DNA of 15,644 bases from an uncultured Eubacteriales bacterium (GCA_910580045.1 CAJTXF010000062.1:1-15644), one strand, 5' to 3'. Shown: positions 1 through 7,570, numbered from the stretch's first letter. Notes: generated from the letters alone by a model not told the origin. A program made the numbers and translations.

Positions 1-27
1 GGACATGATATTGTGTTGAATACGCAT
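1..27 (-). CDS. hag: Flagellin, first nine codons (gene runs off the left edge)
   Basis: Read on the minus strand, the ATG at 27-25 opens MRIQHNIMS, which fits the conserved start of bacterial flagellins (M-R/I-I-x-H-N-I). It is preceded by AAGGAG (40-35) at a 7-nt spacing. The rest of the gene lies outside the window, so length and downstream domains cannot be judged. The assignment is supported by an independent signal: a sigma-28/SigD promoter about 205 nt upstream, the class that drives flagellin in Firmicutes. Flagellin is the exported subunit of the flagellar filament, so the cell is probably motile. The nine residues alone could not carry the call; together with promoter and leader it is fairly secure. 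Confidence 0.75.
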
Positions 28-233
28 AATTTTGCTCCTTCAAAATTATTTTCTCGGTGGATCCATCCACCGTTTTGCGCCGGGCCCAAACAGCCGGCCG
101 GACTATCCGGCCCCAACGCTGCATTTATTTCAACCGGCTCGCGACTGCCGGGTGAAATCACGGCAAGGGGGTCGTCCGGAAATATATATATTTCCGATTT
201 GGCTTCTCCTTGAAGCTCCCCCGGTTGCTTACA
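28..233 (-). promoter_or_regulatory. Long structured flagellin 5' leader with three CsrA-like ANGGA sites
   Basis: The roughly 205-nt leader between the sigma-28 promoter and the flagellin ATG contains several hairpins on the minus strand. GCTTC-AAGGA-GAAGC (216-202) puts AAGGA exactly in a five-base loop. CGGTGG-ATGGAT-CCACCG (72-55) puts ATGGA in a six-base loop. The Shine-Dalgarno sequence (40-35) reads GAAGGAG and so contains a third AAGGA. A GC-rich hairpin with 7-bp arms (112-106 and 102-96) lies between them. ANGGA in a loop or over the SD is the known CsrA recognition pattern, and B. subtilis hag is repressed by CsrA and relieved by FliW. CsrA binding here is inference; no csrA or fliW gene is in the window. 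Confidence 0.6.
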
Positions 234-239
234 CTGAGT

Positions 240-266
240 ATATCGGCGATTTTCCAAGAAAGTTAA
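240..266 (-). promoter_or_regulatory. Sigma-28 (SigD/FliA) promoter of flagellin
   Basis: On the minus strand the -10 element GCCGATAT (247-240) matches the SigD consensus in full. The -35 is TTAA (266-263) at a 15-nt spacing, or TAAC at 14. An A/T-rich tract lies just upstream. The expected start site is near 233. Confidence 0.8.
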
Positions 267-343
267 GAGTTCCCTCAAAAAAACTTTTTGTTCCGGGAAA
301 CATATCATTTCCAATCAGCCTGCCCCGCTGTGATTCAGCCGCG

Positions 344-371
344 AAAAAAGGGCCCGCCCAACGGCAGGCCC
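344..371 (-). terminator. Intrinsic terminator of the yfhO-glycosyltransferase operon
   Basis: On the minus strand a 9-bp stem (one G-U pair; arms 371-363 and 358-350) with a four-base loop is followed directly by six T (349-344). It begins 8 nt after the glycosyltransferase stop codon and separates that operon from the flagellin promoter. Confidence 0.85.
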
Positions 372-378
372 CCTTGTG

Positions 379-1368
379 TCAGGGCTTGTCCTTTTCCCCT
401 TTTTGGCCCTCGTTCTCCAAGAATTCCTCCACCCGGTACCGGGGCCGGGCCTTGACCTCGCTGTAAATCTTGCCGATATAGCCCCCCACGACCCCCAGGC
501 ACAGCATCTGCAGGCCGCCCAGCAGCCAGATGGAGCACACAATGGCCGTCCAGCCGGACACGGTCAGGCCCATAAAATGGGAAACCAGGGCATACAGCAG
601 GCCGAATACACTCAGCACGGAGACGATAATGCCGAAATTAGAAATCAGTTTCAGGGGCTTTACGCTGAAGCTGGAAATGCCGTCCAGTGCCAGTGCAATC
701 ATCTTTTTCAGGGGATATTTCGACTCCCCGGCGAACCGCTCGTGGCGGTCATAGTACACATAGTCGCTGCGGTAGCCGATGAGAGGCACCATGCCCCGCA
801 AAAACAGGTTGACCTCCTTGTATTCCGAGAGGCCCTCCAGGGCCCGGCGGCTCATGAGCCGGTAGTCCGCGTGGTTGAACACCACGTCCACCCCCAGCAG
901 CTTCATTACCTTATAGAAGCCCTCGGCAGAGGTGCGCTTGAACCAGGTGTCTGTGTCCCGCTTGTTGCGCACGCCATAGACCACGTCACAGCCCTCTTTG
1001 AACTTGGCCACAAACCTGTCCAGGGCGTCCACGTCGTCCTGCAAATCCGCGTCCAGGCTGATGGCGCAGTCGCACCGGGGCATGGCCGTCATCAGCCCGC
1101 AGAGCAGGGCATTCTGGTGGCCCCGGTTGTGGGCCAGCTTCACCCCCTCCACATAGGGGTTCTCCCTGTTCAGGCGGGTGATGATTTCCCAGGTCCTGTC
1201 CTTGCTGCCGTCGTCCACCAGCAGCATCCGGCTGTGCTTATTGGCAAGGCCGGCCCGGCCCATGGCGTCCAGCTTTTGGGTGAGCTTTTCCACCGTGACG
1301 GCCAGCACCTCCTCTTCGTTATAGCAGGGTATCACCAGGTATACGGTGGGTTGGGTTTCCGGGTTCAT
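379..1368 (-). CDS. Family 2 glycosyltransferase, CsbB/GtrB type (polyprenyl-phosphate glycosyltransferase)
   Basis: A 329-residue membrane enzyme predicted to transfer a sugar from a nucleotide donor to undecaprenyl phosphate on the cytoplasmic face. The GT-A fold is visible: YLVIPCYNEE at 10-19, VDDGSKDRT at 51-59, and the DxD metal/donor motif in SLDADLQD (104-111). The GtrB/DPM1-type segment RHERFAGESKYPLKKM is at 208-223. Two membrane helices follow (about 243-264 and 271-297), then a charged cytoplasmic tail. The length is normal for GtrB/CsbB proteins. Its ATG overlaps the yfhO stop by 4 nt, so translation is probably coupled. In B. subtilis CsbB and YfhO work as a pair; the sugar (GlcNAc in that case) cannot be read from this sequence. 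Confidence 0.9.
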   Translation of the reverse strand: MNPETQPTVYLVIPCYNEEEVLAVTVEKLTQKLDAMGRAGLANKHSRMLLVDDGSKDRTWEIITRLNRENPYVEGVKLAHNRGHQNALLCGLMTAMPRCDCAISLDADLQDDVDALDRFVAKFKEGCDVVYGVRNKRDTDTWFKRTSAEGFYKVMKLLGVDVVFNHADYRLMSRRALEGLSEYKEVNLFLRGMVPLIGYRSDYVYYDRHERFAGESKYPLKKMIALALDGISSFSVKPLKLISNFGIIVSVLSVFGLLYALVSHFMGLTVSGWTAIVCSIWLLGGLQMLCLGVVGGYIGKIYSEVKARPRYRVEEFLENEGQKGEKDKP

Positions 1369-4157
1369 TCCGCGTCCTCCTTCTTATCTGTCTCTTGTGT
1401 GGGCCCGACAGCCTCCTCCGGGCGCTGGGGCCAGGGGCGGGGCTGCATATTGCCCCAGTCCCGGGCAAAGGTCTTGCTCTCCTGCTCCGGGCTGCCGGGC
1501 AGCTCCGGCCCCTCTGCCTCCGGGGGCTCGGGCACAGTTTCCGGCACGTCCGGGGCCAGGGGGAGCTGGGGCTCCGGCTCTGGCTCGGGGGGCAGCACCG
1601 GCAGGGGCACAGGCTCCGCCCGCTGGGGCGCGGCGGGCCCGTCCTCCGGCGGACAGGCCGCCTCTCCCTGGAACTTCACCCGCAGGCTGCCCCCTTTGGG
1701 GAAGGTCTTGCCGTGGCGCTTCATATAGGCCGAGAGCCTGCCCGGCCGCATAAGCCGGGGGGGCACAGGCCCGTCCTTGGGCGCGGTGTCCTCCAGGCGC
1801 TTGCACAGGGTCAGGTAGCCCACCAGGCCCATCAGGGACAGAATGGTGATAAACGCCCCCAGCCCCAGGCCCGGGGTGCGGTACACAAACTCAATCTGCA
1901 CGTTCTCCCCCTTGGGCACCGTGACAGCCATAAAGCCCACATTTGCCCGGATAATATCCGTCTCCTGGCCGTTGACCTTTGCTGTCCAGCCCGGCTCCCA
2001 GGGCACGCTGAAAAATACCAGCCGGTTCCCGGGCACGCTGATTTGGGCGGAGAAGCCTGTATTGCTGTAGGCAAAGTCTGTGCAGCAGTGCTCCATCCTG
2101 GCCGCGCAGTCGTCGAAGTAGGTCTCCTCTGTAAAGTGCTGGTTCCCGCTGTCCAAGGGCTCCAGCAGCTGGTGCACGGCCCGGATATCCTCGTCCTCAA
2201 TGACCACTGCCCGGAGCATGGACAGCTCCCGGGTGCCGGTGGAGCTGTCGCTGCCCTCCGTGCGCTCCTCATACTGGGTCCGGGTCTGGTAGAAGTCATA
2301 GGTAAAGCCCATGGGGATACAGCACTGGTTCTCCCAGATATCGTAGCCGTTGGCATTGCCGTAATAGGCCCAGCCGGGCATGGTGGGCTCGCCCAAATCC
2401 TCCCCGGCAAAGTAGTCCGAGTCATGGTCATCATCAAAGAGCCAGCGCACAGAGAGCAGGCTGCGGATAGGGTAATGGCTCACCTTGGGCCGGGAGCCCA
2501 CGTCCCGCTGCACGCCGATGGAGTCGTAGAACTCCATCACTGAGCCGGGCACCACGCTGTGGAAGGCCTGGATGCTGGGAATCTGCCAGAACATGGCGGC
2601 ATTGTCCATGGACTCATAAAAGTCTGAGCGGCAGGACTGGAGCTCAGACAGAGGCACATTGGCCCCGCCGTTGAGCTCATAGGGAATGATATGGTCCCAG
2701 GTGTAGTCAGACTGGGTCTTGCCCACAGCAATAAAGTAGATAGAGTACAGCACCACCACCGCGGAGAGCGTTCCCATGGCGGCCCGCTGAAAGGCCCGGC
2801 GGCTGGTGCGGCAGAAGTGGAGCAGGTACACCACCAGGGCGATGCAGATAAGCGAGATTGCCACATAGCTCCAGAACCGGGTGGGGTAATCCTCCAGGCC
2901 AAAGCTCCAGACCTCCGCCTCGTCCACCGTCTCCTTCACAGGCATAAAGCCCACCACTGCCCCAATGGACAGGGTGATGACAAAGCTCCACAGGATGGAG
3001 CGCCGCCAGTCCACCCTCTCGTTTTCCAGGGCCATCACTGTGGCCAGGGCCATCATCAGGGTGAGCATATAGTACCAGCGGGCATAGAAGGCGGAGTTCA
3101 TCATCTGGAAGGTTGAGTTGAGGAAGGGCACCAAGGCCATGGTGAACAGCACCCAGAGCATCTTTTTCAGCCAGTGCTTCCGCCGCAGCTGCAGCCAGCC
3201 AATGACCCCCGTCATGCCGAACAGGGGCAGCCAGGCCCCCAGAGAGGACCACTTGGACTCAGATTCCGGGGTGAAGTTGGGCCGGGCCGGGTGGTCGGGG
3301 GGGAAGAAGAAGCATTCCAGAATGTGCAGGTACCGCTGGTTCCGGTTATAGAGAACCGCGTTCCAGCCGTTAATCATATTGCCCACCCGGTTGTTCTGCA
3401 TCACAGCCAGCACAGAGGGCACCAGCAGCAGGCAGGCCAGGCCCACCCCCAGCACAGCCTCCAGGGCCAGAAGGAAAAAGTCCTTTAAGGATATTTTCCA
3501 GCTGCCGCACAGCAGGCGCAGGAAGAAATAAATCAGGCAGAAGGTGACCTGCCCCACAAAGAAGTAGTAATTGCTCACGCAGCAGGCCAGCACGGTCAGG
3601 GCGAACAGGCCCCTGCGGCGGTTTTCCATATACTCATCCAAAGCGGCCAGCATCAGGGGGAAGAAGACAATGGCCTCGTGAAAATGGTTGAAGAAAATAT
3701 TATAAATAGAAAACCCAGAGAAAGCGTAGAGCACCGCGCCAATCAGGGCAGTATCCTGAGACTTGGTGTACCGGTGGATATAGATATAGCCGGTCAGGGC
3801 AGCGCAGGCGAACTTCAAAATCAGCAGGGGGCCCATCAAAAACTGCATCCACGAGGAGGGGAAGGGGATGGTCAGCCAGAAGAAGGGGCTGCCCAGCAGA
3901 TAGAAAGAGTAGGAGCCGATGAAATTCGCGCCCAGGTCTGTCAGGTGGTTCCAGCCAAAGTTCCCCTGGCGGACAGCGTCATGGGCCAGGCGGTAAAAGG
4001 GTACCTGCTGGACATTAAAGTCCCCATAGAACAGAAAGCGGCCCCCGTCCACCAAAAGGAAGGGGAGGAAGATAAGGAAGGAGAGCCCCAGGCCGAGGAA
4101 GAATGCCTTCAGGAAATAGTTATCGCGCCAGGACTTTTTCTGCTGTGTATTTGCCAT
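1365..4157 (-). CDS. yfhO: YfhO-family multi-pass membrane protein, putative GT-C sugar transferase
   Basis: A 930-residue polytopic membrane protein of the YfhO family (Pfam YfhO). The family is thought to take an undecaprenyl-phosphate-linked sugar made by a CsbB-type enzyme and place it on an envelope polymer such as teichoic acid. The first helix is at about 17-36, followed by the extracytoplasmic YGDFNVQQVPFY (44-55), where D46 fits the conserved acidic residue of GT-C enzymes. Many helices follow. A late soluble region includes PWEPGWTAKVNG and GFMAVTVPKGENVQIEF, typical of the family's C-terminal beta domain, and a last helix lies at about 763-785. Residues 786-930 are an unusual Pro/Glu-rich hydrophilic tail, predicted cytoplasmic. 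GAGG precedes the ATG. The gene is first in a two-gene operon. Confidence 0.9.
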   Translation of the reverse strand: MANTQQKKSWRDNYFLKAFFLGLGLSFLIFLPFLLVDGGRFLFYGDFNVQQVPFYRLAHDAVRQGNFGWNHLTDLGANFIGSYSFYLLGSPFFWLTIPFPSSWMQFLMGPLLILKFACAALTGYIYIHRYTKSQDTALIGAVLYAFSGFSIYNIFFNHFHEAIVFFPLMLAALDEYMENRRRGLFALTVLACCVSNYYFFVGQVTFCLIYFFLRLLCGSWKISLKDFFLLALEAVLGVGLACLLLVPSVLAVMQNNRVGNMINGWNAVLYNRNQRYLHILECFFFPPDHPARPNFTPESESKWSSLGAWLPLFGMTGVIGWLQLRRKHWLKKMLWVLFTMALVPFLNSTFQMMNSAFYARWYYMLTLMMALATVMALENERVDWRRSILWSFVITLSIGAVVGFMPVKETVDEAEVWSFGLEDYPTRFWSYVAISLICIALVVYLLHFCRTSRRAFQRAAMGTLSAVVVLYSIYFIAVGKTQSDYTWDHIIPYELNGGANVPLSELQSCRSDFYESMDNAAMFWQIPSIQAFHSVVPGSVMEFYDSIGVQRDVGSRPKVSHYPIRSLLSVRWLFDDDHDSDYFAGEDLGEPTMPGWAYYGNANGYDIWENQCCIPMGFTYDFYQTRTQYEERTEGSDSSTGTRELSMLRAVVIEDEDIRAVHQLLEPLDSGNQHFTEETYFDDCAARMEHCCTDFAYSNTGFSAQISVPGNRLVFFSVPWEPGWTAKVNGQETDIIRANVGFMAVTVPKGENVQIEFVYRTPGLGLGAFITILSLMGLVGYLTLCKRLEDTAPKDGPVPPRLMRPGRLSAYMKRHGKTFPKGGSLRVKFQGEAACPPEDGPAAPQRAEPVPLPVLPPEPEPEPQLPLAPDVPETVPEPPEAEGPELPGSPEQESKTFARDWGNMQPRPWPQRPEEAVGPTQETDKKEDAE

Positions 4158-4200
4158 GATGATGACCTCATATCTGGATAATTGTGGAAGTACGATTTAT

Positions 4201-4229
4201 AGTATATCACAAAAAGGAGTGAGAATAAA
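4201..4229 (-). promoter_or_regulatory. Probable sigma-A promoter of yfhO operon
   Basis: On the minus strand TATACT (4206-4201) lies 17 nt downstream of TTTATT (4229-4224). The -10 is strong and the -35 weak. It is about 43 nt before the yfhO ATG. Confidence 0.55.
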
Positions 4230-4279
4230 GGATTTTTTGCGGGAAATGGGATTTGGGGTATGCACAGGGGGAAAAGCTG

Positions 4280-4288
4280 TGGTATAAT
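4280..4288 (+). promoter_or_regulatory. Extended -10 promoter (distal) toward SGNH operon
   Basis: TGGTATAAT is a perfect extended -10 element. No good -35 is seen at 16-18 nt. Transcription would start in the inverted-repeat region, about 490 nt before the SGNH start codon. Confidence 0.45.
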
Positions 4289-4338
4289 GTACACAGCACA
4301 ATCCGTCTGCAAACCTTAAGGTCTCATGGCTGTGTACT

Positions 4339-4367
4339 GGAGTTTGGCAAAGTGCGTGCCAAACTCC
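4339..4367. repeat. Perfect 11-bp-arm hairpin
   Basis: GGAGTTTGGCA (4339-4349) and TGCCAAACTCC (4357-4367) are exact inverted copies around a 7-base loop. There is no T tract, so a terminator is unlikely. It lies between the two TGGTATAAT elements, and its right arm covers the -35 position of the second. Confidence 0.75.
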
Positions 4368-4377
4368 CCCAATTTCA

Positions 4378-4386
4378 TGGTATAAT
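4378..4386 (+). promoter_or_regulatory. Extended -10 promoter (proximal) toward SGNH operon
   Basis: This is a second TGGTATAAT, 98 bp after the first. The -35 region is poor and lies in the right arm of the 4339-4367 hairpin. It predicts a leader of nearly 400 nt for the SGNH operon. Confidence 0.45.
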
Positions 4387-4785
4387 GTCCGCAGGCGGCA
4401 GCCGGGACACGCTGTGCTCCTACAGACGGTCTGCGGCTCTCCGTGAGCCGGAAAATCTAAGATTTTCCAACTCAACGGATTCGCGCGGCCGGCATCTTTG
4501 GCGGCGCTTGCCTGTGCCGCTGAACAACCTTCCCTCGCCGACCAGCGTACTGCCCCGCAGTTGTTTTGGTAAGCGCCGCCCTCACTTTCCTTTCGCTCTG
4601 ATTGGACGGGAGCTTGCTGTCAGGTCTAGACCGCAGGGGCTCCGCCCCCGCACCCCTGCCACCTTTTGAAAAAGGTGGACGAAAACTTTACCCCCGCCTT
4701 ATTCTTGTCTTCTTTGCGCCAGGTTCTGCCCCGTGCCGTCAGGCGGCGCTTCCCATCATCCCCTATCCTGAAAGGAGTCCTCATT

Positions 4786-5889
4786 ATGCACGCCCTCAAA
4801 GAATACCCCCTCGCCCAACTCTCCCCTGACACCCTCCGCGTCTGGGGCCGCACCAACGGCTCCCTCTCCCCTCTCACTCTCTTTTGGACCGGCAGCGCCC
4901 TGGAGCTGAATGTCAAAGGCTCTGAGCTCTGGCTGGAAGTGGAAAGCGATTTCTCCACCTTTGAGCAATGGGCCGCTGTGGTTGTCAACGGCGATGTGAT
5001 TGCCCGGATGCCCCTCCCCGTGGGCCGCCACTGGCTCTGCATCTTCCGGGGCATGGCGCCGGACAAGGTGAAGAACATCCGCTTTGTCAAAGAAATCCAG
5101 CCCATGGGCGGGGATGGGAAAAGCCTGTTCCAGCTCCACGGCCTGCGCACGGACGGGGAACTTCTGCCTGTTCCCGCCCTGCCCCGGAAGATTGAATTTG
5201 TGGGCGACAGCATCACCTCCGGCGAGGGCCTGGTGGGCGCAAAAGCGGAGCAGGACTGGCGCCCCATGTTCTTCTCCGCTGTCTGCGGCTATCCCTGCCT
5301 GACTGCCGCCCTGTGCAACGCGGAGTACCGGCAGGTCTCTCAATGCGGCTGGGGCGTTCTCAGCGGCTGGGACAATACGCCGGACTGCACCATTCCTCGG
5401 ATATACGGCCAAATCTGCGGCCCGCTGGAGGGGCCGGGGCAGCGGGAGCTGGGCGCTCAGGAGGCTTACGGTTTTGCCGCCTGGCAGCCGGACGCGGTGG
5501 TCATCAACCTGGGTACCAACGACGCCGGAGCCCGCAGGCAGCCCCCCTGGCAGGATGCCGCTGGCCAGAGCTTTCAGCAGACCGGGGATATGGCAGGCCA
5601 GGCCCTGTTCCGCGGGGCGGTGGTGGAATTCTTAAAGGATGTGCGCCAAAAGAATCCCGGCGCCTGGCTGGTGTGGGCCTATGGAATGCTGGGCCGGGAA
5701 ATGGTCCGGGAGCTGCGGGAGGCCATTCACGAATACAAGAAAGAGACAGGCGACCGGAATGTGGAATTCCTGCTTCTGCCCGCCACCACGGACGAGACCA
5801 TGGGCTCCCGGGGCCACTCAGGCAAAAAGGCCCACGCCCAGGCAGCGGAGGTGCTGGCCGATTTTCTCAAAACCATGTGGGGGGAGTAA
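4786..5889 (+). CDS. SGNH/GDSL hydrolase, carbohydrate-esterase-like, cytoplasmic
   Basis: A 367-residue predicted acyl/acetyl ester hydrolase. An N-terminal beta-rich domain (about 17-130) precedes the SGNH fold, an arrangement seen in CE2-like esterases. Block I is FVGDSITSGEG (138-148) with nucleophile S142. Block III is NLGTNDAG (241-248), giving N245. The C-terminal SRGHSGKKAHAQAA (341-354) supplies H344 as the likely catalytic histidine, with D336 the probable acid. No signal peptide is seen, so it should act inside the cell, perhaps on acetylated sugars taken up or on an acylated metabolite; the substrate is unknown. The start at 4786 was chosen over an in-frame ATG at 4666 because AAAGGAG (4771-4777) sits 8 nt upstream. 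It is first of three tightly spaced genes. Confidence 0.85.
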   Translation: MHALKEYPLAQLSPDTLRVWGRTNGSLSPLTLFWTGSALELNVKGSELWLEVESDFSTFEQWAAVVVNGDVIARMPLPVGRHWLCIFRGMAPDKVKNIRFVKEIQPMGGDGKSLFQLHGLRTDGELLPVPALPRKIEFVGDSITSGEGLVGAKAEQDWRPMFFSAVCGYPCLTAALCNAEYRQVSQCGWGVLSGWDNTPDCTIPRIYGQICGPLEGPGQRELGAQEAYGFAAWQPDAVVINLGTNDAGARRQPPWQDAAGQSFQQTGDMAGQALFRGAVVEFLKDVRQKNPGAWLVWAYGMLGREMVRELREAIHEYKKETGDRNVEFLLLPATTDETMGSRGHSGKKAHAQAAEVLADFLKTMWGE

Positions 5890-5892
5890 GGA

Positions 5893-6537
5893 ATGTATCA
5901 CTTTTTCGCCATGCTCTCCCGCATGAAGTACATCAACCGCTGGGGCCTGATGCGCAACACCCGGGAGGAAAACCTGTGCGAGCACAGCCTGGAAGTGGCC
6001 CTGGCAGCCCATGCCCTGGCTGTGATTGGCAACAAGCACTTCGGCAGAAGCTACGACCCTCAGCGGGCGGCGGTGCTGGCCCTGCTCCACGATGCCTCGG
6101 AAATTATCACCGGGGACATGCCCACCCCGGTGAAGTACCACTCAGAGGAAATCCGCCGGGCCTACGCTGGAGTAGAGGAGGCGGCAGTGGACCACCTGAT
6201 TGGCCTGCTGCCCCAGGAGCTGCGGGAGGAGTACCGCCAGCTGATGACCCTCTCCGGGCCGGGGGACGAGGAGCTCCAGCCCCTGGTAAAGGCCGCGGAC
6301 CGCATCTCCGCCATGATTAAATGTATGGAGGAACGGCTCAGCGGGAATCAGGACTTCCGGGAGGCGGAGCGGACCACCCGCCAGCTTTTGGAGGAAGACC
6401 CTCTGCCTGAGACCGCCTATTTCCTCCGGGAGTTCCTGCCCAGCTATGGGCTGACCCTGGACGAGCAGAACTACGCCTCAACCGCGGGGGTAAAGCTGGC
6501 TGACAGTGAGCAGATGTTCTTTTCCAGCGCCTTATAG
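5893..6537 (+). CDS. yfbR: HD-domain 5'-deoxynucleotidase, YfbR type
   Basis: A 214-residue HD-superfamily phosphohydrolase matching YfbR, which removes phosphate from deoxyribonucleoside 5'-monophosphates in the cytoplasm (dNTP pool balance). Visible hallmarks are R16-W17 near the N-terminus, EHS (30-32, metal ligand H31), HD (H66-D67) in LLHDASEIITGDMPTPVKY, and D136 in KAADRISAMIK. Their spacing agrees with the E. coli enzyme. The length is normal. It begins 3 nt after the SGNH stop, with the G-rich end of that gene serving as ribosome site, and is followed 9 nt later by the dus gene, so the three are probably one transcript. The link between an esterase, a nucleotidase and a tRNA enzyme looks like housekeeping co-transcription rather than a pathway. 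Confidence 0.88.
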   Translation: MYHFFAMLSRMKYINRWGLMRNTREENLCEHSLEVALAAHALAVIGNKHFGRSYDPQRAAVLALLHDASEIITGDMPTPVKYHSEEIRRAYAGVEEAAVDHLIGLLPQELREEYRQLMTLSGPGDEELQPLVKAADRISAMIKCMEERLSGNQDFREAERTTRQLLEEDPLPETAYFLREFLPSYGLTLDEQNYASTAGVKLADSEQMFFSSAL

Positions 6538-6546
6538 GAGGAAACC

Positions 6547-7527
6547 ATGAAAATCGGGAGTTTAGAGATAAAAGGCCAGGCAGCCCTTGCCCCTATGGCC
6601 GGGGTGACAGACGGGGCCTTCCGCCAGATATGCGGGGGCTTTGGGGCGGCGTATACGGTCAGTGAGATGCTCAGCGCCAAAGCCATGGAGTTTGACGACA
6701 AAAAGACCGCCTCCCTGGCGGACATCACCCACGACCAGGAGCCGGTGTTCCTCCAGCTCTTTGGGGCCGAGCCCCTATGCATGGCCCGGGCAGCGGAAAA
6801 GCTCTGCCGCCTGTCCCCCGCGGGCATTGACATCAACATGGGCTGCCCCATGCCGAAAATCACCGGCAGCGGCGCGGGCAGCGCCCTGCTGAAGGAGCCC
6901 AAGCTCTGCGGCCAGATTGTCCGGGCAGTCAAGGAAGCCAGCGGCCTGCCTGTTACAGTAAAGCTCCGCTCCGGCTGGGAGAAGGGGCAGATAAACGCCC
7001 TGGAGGTGGCCAAGCGCTGTGAAGAGGCCGGGGCTGACGGGGTATGCGTCCACGCCCGCACCCGGGACCAGTTGTACCAGGGCCAGGCGGACTGGGGGGT
7101 AATCAAGGCCGTGAAAGCCGGGGTGCGCATTCCGGTCATTGGCAACGGGGACGTGACCGACGCCCCCTCGGCAGAGGCCATGCTGGCAGAAACAGGCTGC
7201 GACATGGTCATGGTGGGCCGGGGCGCCCTGGGCAACCCCTGGGTGTTCCGGGAGATAAACGGGTACCTGCGGGACGAGTGCCAGGTGCTTCCCCTGCCCA
7301 CAGTGACAGAACGTCTGCTGGTGCTGAGGAAGCATATGGGGCTGATGTGCGAATACAAAGGAGAGGGCCGGGCCATGCGGGAGGCCCGGAAGCACGCAGG
7401 GTGGTATATGAAAGGAATGAGAGGCGCCGCGGAGCTGCGACGGAGGGCAGGGTTGCTGTGCACCATAGAGGATTTGGACAGGCTGATAGAGGAGGCAATG
7501 AGGGCGGCAATAGAGCAAGGGGACTGA
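6547..7527 (+). CDS. dusB: tRNA-dihydrouridine synthase, DusB type
   Basis: A 326-residue flavoenzyme that reduces specific uridines in the tRNA D-loop, using FMN and NAD(P)H. An N-terminal TIM barrel starts with LAPMAGVTD (14-22). NMGCPMPKI (97-105) holds the catalytic C100. KLRSGW (139-144), VHARTRDQLYQG (168-179) and IGNGDV (198-203) bind FMN and phosphate. GRGALGNPWVF (224-234) closes the barrel. The helical C-terminal domain contains RKHAGWYMKG (281-290), characteristic of bacterial Dus. Length and motif order are normal. AGGAGGAA overlaps the yfbR stop codon, so the start is secure. It is last of the three-gene run; a weak hairpin/T-run follows. Confidence 0.93.
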   Translation: MKIGSLEIKGQAALAPMAGVTDGAFRQICGGFGAAYTVSEMLSAKAMEFDDKKTASLADITHDQEPVFLQLFGAEPLCMARAAEKLCRLSPAGIDINMGCPMPKITGSGAGSALLKEPKLCGQIVRAVKEASGLPVTVKLRSGWEKGQINALEVAKRCEEAGADGVCVHARTRDQLYQGQADWGVIKAVKAGVRIPVIGNGDVTDAPSAEAMLAETGCDMVMVGRGALGNPWVFREINGYLRDECQVLPLPTVTERLLVLRKHMGLMCEYKGEGRAMREARKHAGWYMKGMRGAAELRRRAGLLCTIEDLDRLIEEAMRAAIEQGD

Positions 7528-7534
7528 CGGCAAA

Positions 7535-7570
7535 GGGCAAGCGCTGCGCAAAGCCCAGTGAAAAGTTTTT
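7535..7570 (+). terminator. Weak possible terminator after dusB
   Basis: GGGC (7535-7538) and GCCC (7553-7556) enclose a short GCG/CGC stem, with TTTTT at 7566-7570. The stem is interrupted and the T run is 9 nt away, so the call is tentative. Confidence 0.3.

Larger units (their letters stand above)
4230..4785. other. Long non-coding region rich in inverted repeats upstream of the SGNH operon
   Basis: This stretch has no convincing gene; the open frames across it have low-complexity, arginine/serine-rich translations with no ribosome site. It holds nested palindromes. GTACACAGC pairs with GCTGTGTAC (4289-4297/4329-4337). ACCTTAAGGT is at 4313-4322. An 11-bp-arm hairpin is at 4339-4367, and GGAAAATCT pairs with AGATTTTCC (4450-4458/4460-4468). 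A perfect GGTCTAGACC lies near 4624-4633. CCACCTTTT/AAAAGGTGG, with a two-base centre, lies near 4659-4678. The last third, with GC-rich arms around a CCCCTGC/GCAGGGG pair, resembles repeated intergenic DNA of Oscillospiraceae; that resemblance is from memory and unverified. Confidence 0.5.

Noticed and set aside
28..233. c-di-GMP riboswitch (GEMM) in the flagellin leader
   Set aside because: The conserved GEMM core and tetraloop-receptor elements were not found; the structure is better explained by ANGGA hairpins.
376..1728. Plus-strand open frame of about 450 codons opposite the glycosyltransferase and the end of yfhO
   Set aside because: It mirrors two genes with clear motifs; its translation is His/Gln/Gly-rich without a recognisable domain, as expected for an antisense shadow in GC-rich DNA.
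1..4157. Idea that the yfhO-glycosyltransferase pair glycosylates the neighbouring flagellin
   Set aside because: Flagellin glycosylation normally occurs in the cytoplasm before export, whereas YfhO-type enzymes act outside on envelope polymers; a terminator and a separate promoter also divide them.
4253..4669. 138-codon open frame in the inverted-repeat region
   Set aside because: No ribosome site, Arg/Ser/Pro-rich translation with no domain, and it crosses many palindromes. Better explained as repeat DNA.
4666..4785. Longer N-terminus for the SGNH hydrolase
   Set aside because: The ATG at 4666 lies inside the CCACCTTTT/AAAAGGTGG repeat with no SD, while AAAGGAG is ideally placed before 4786.
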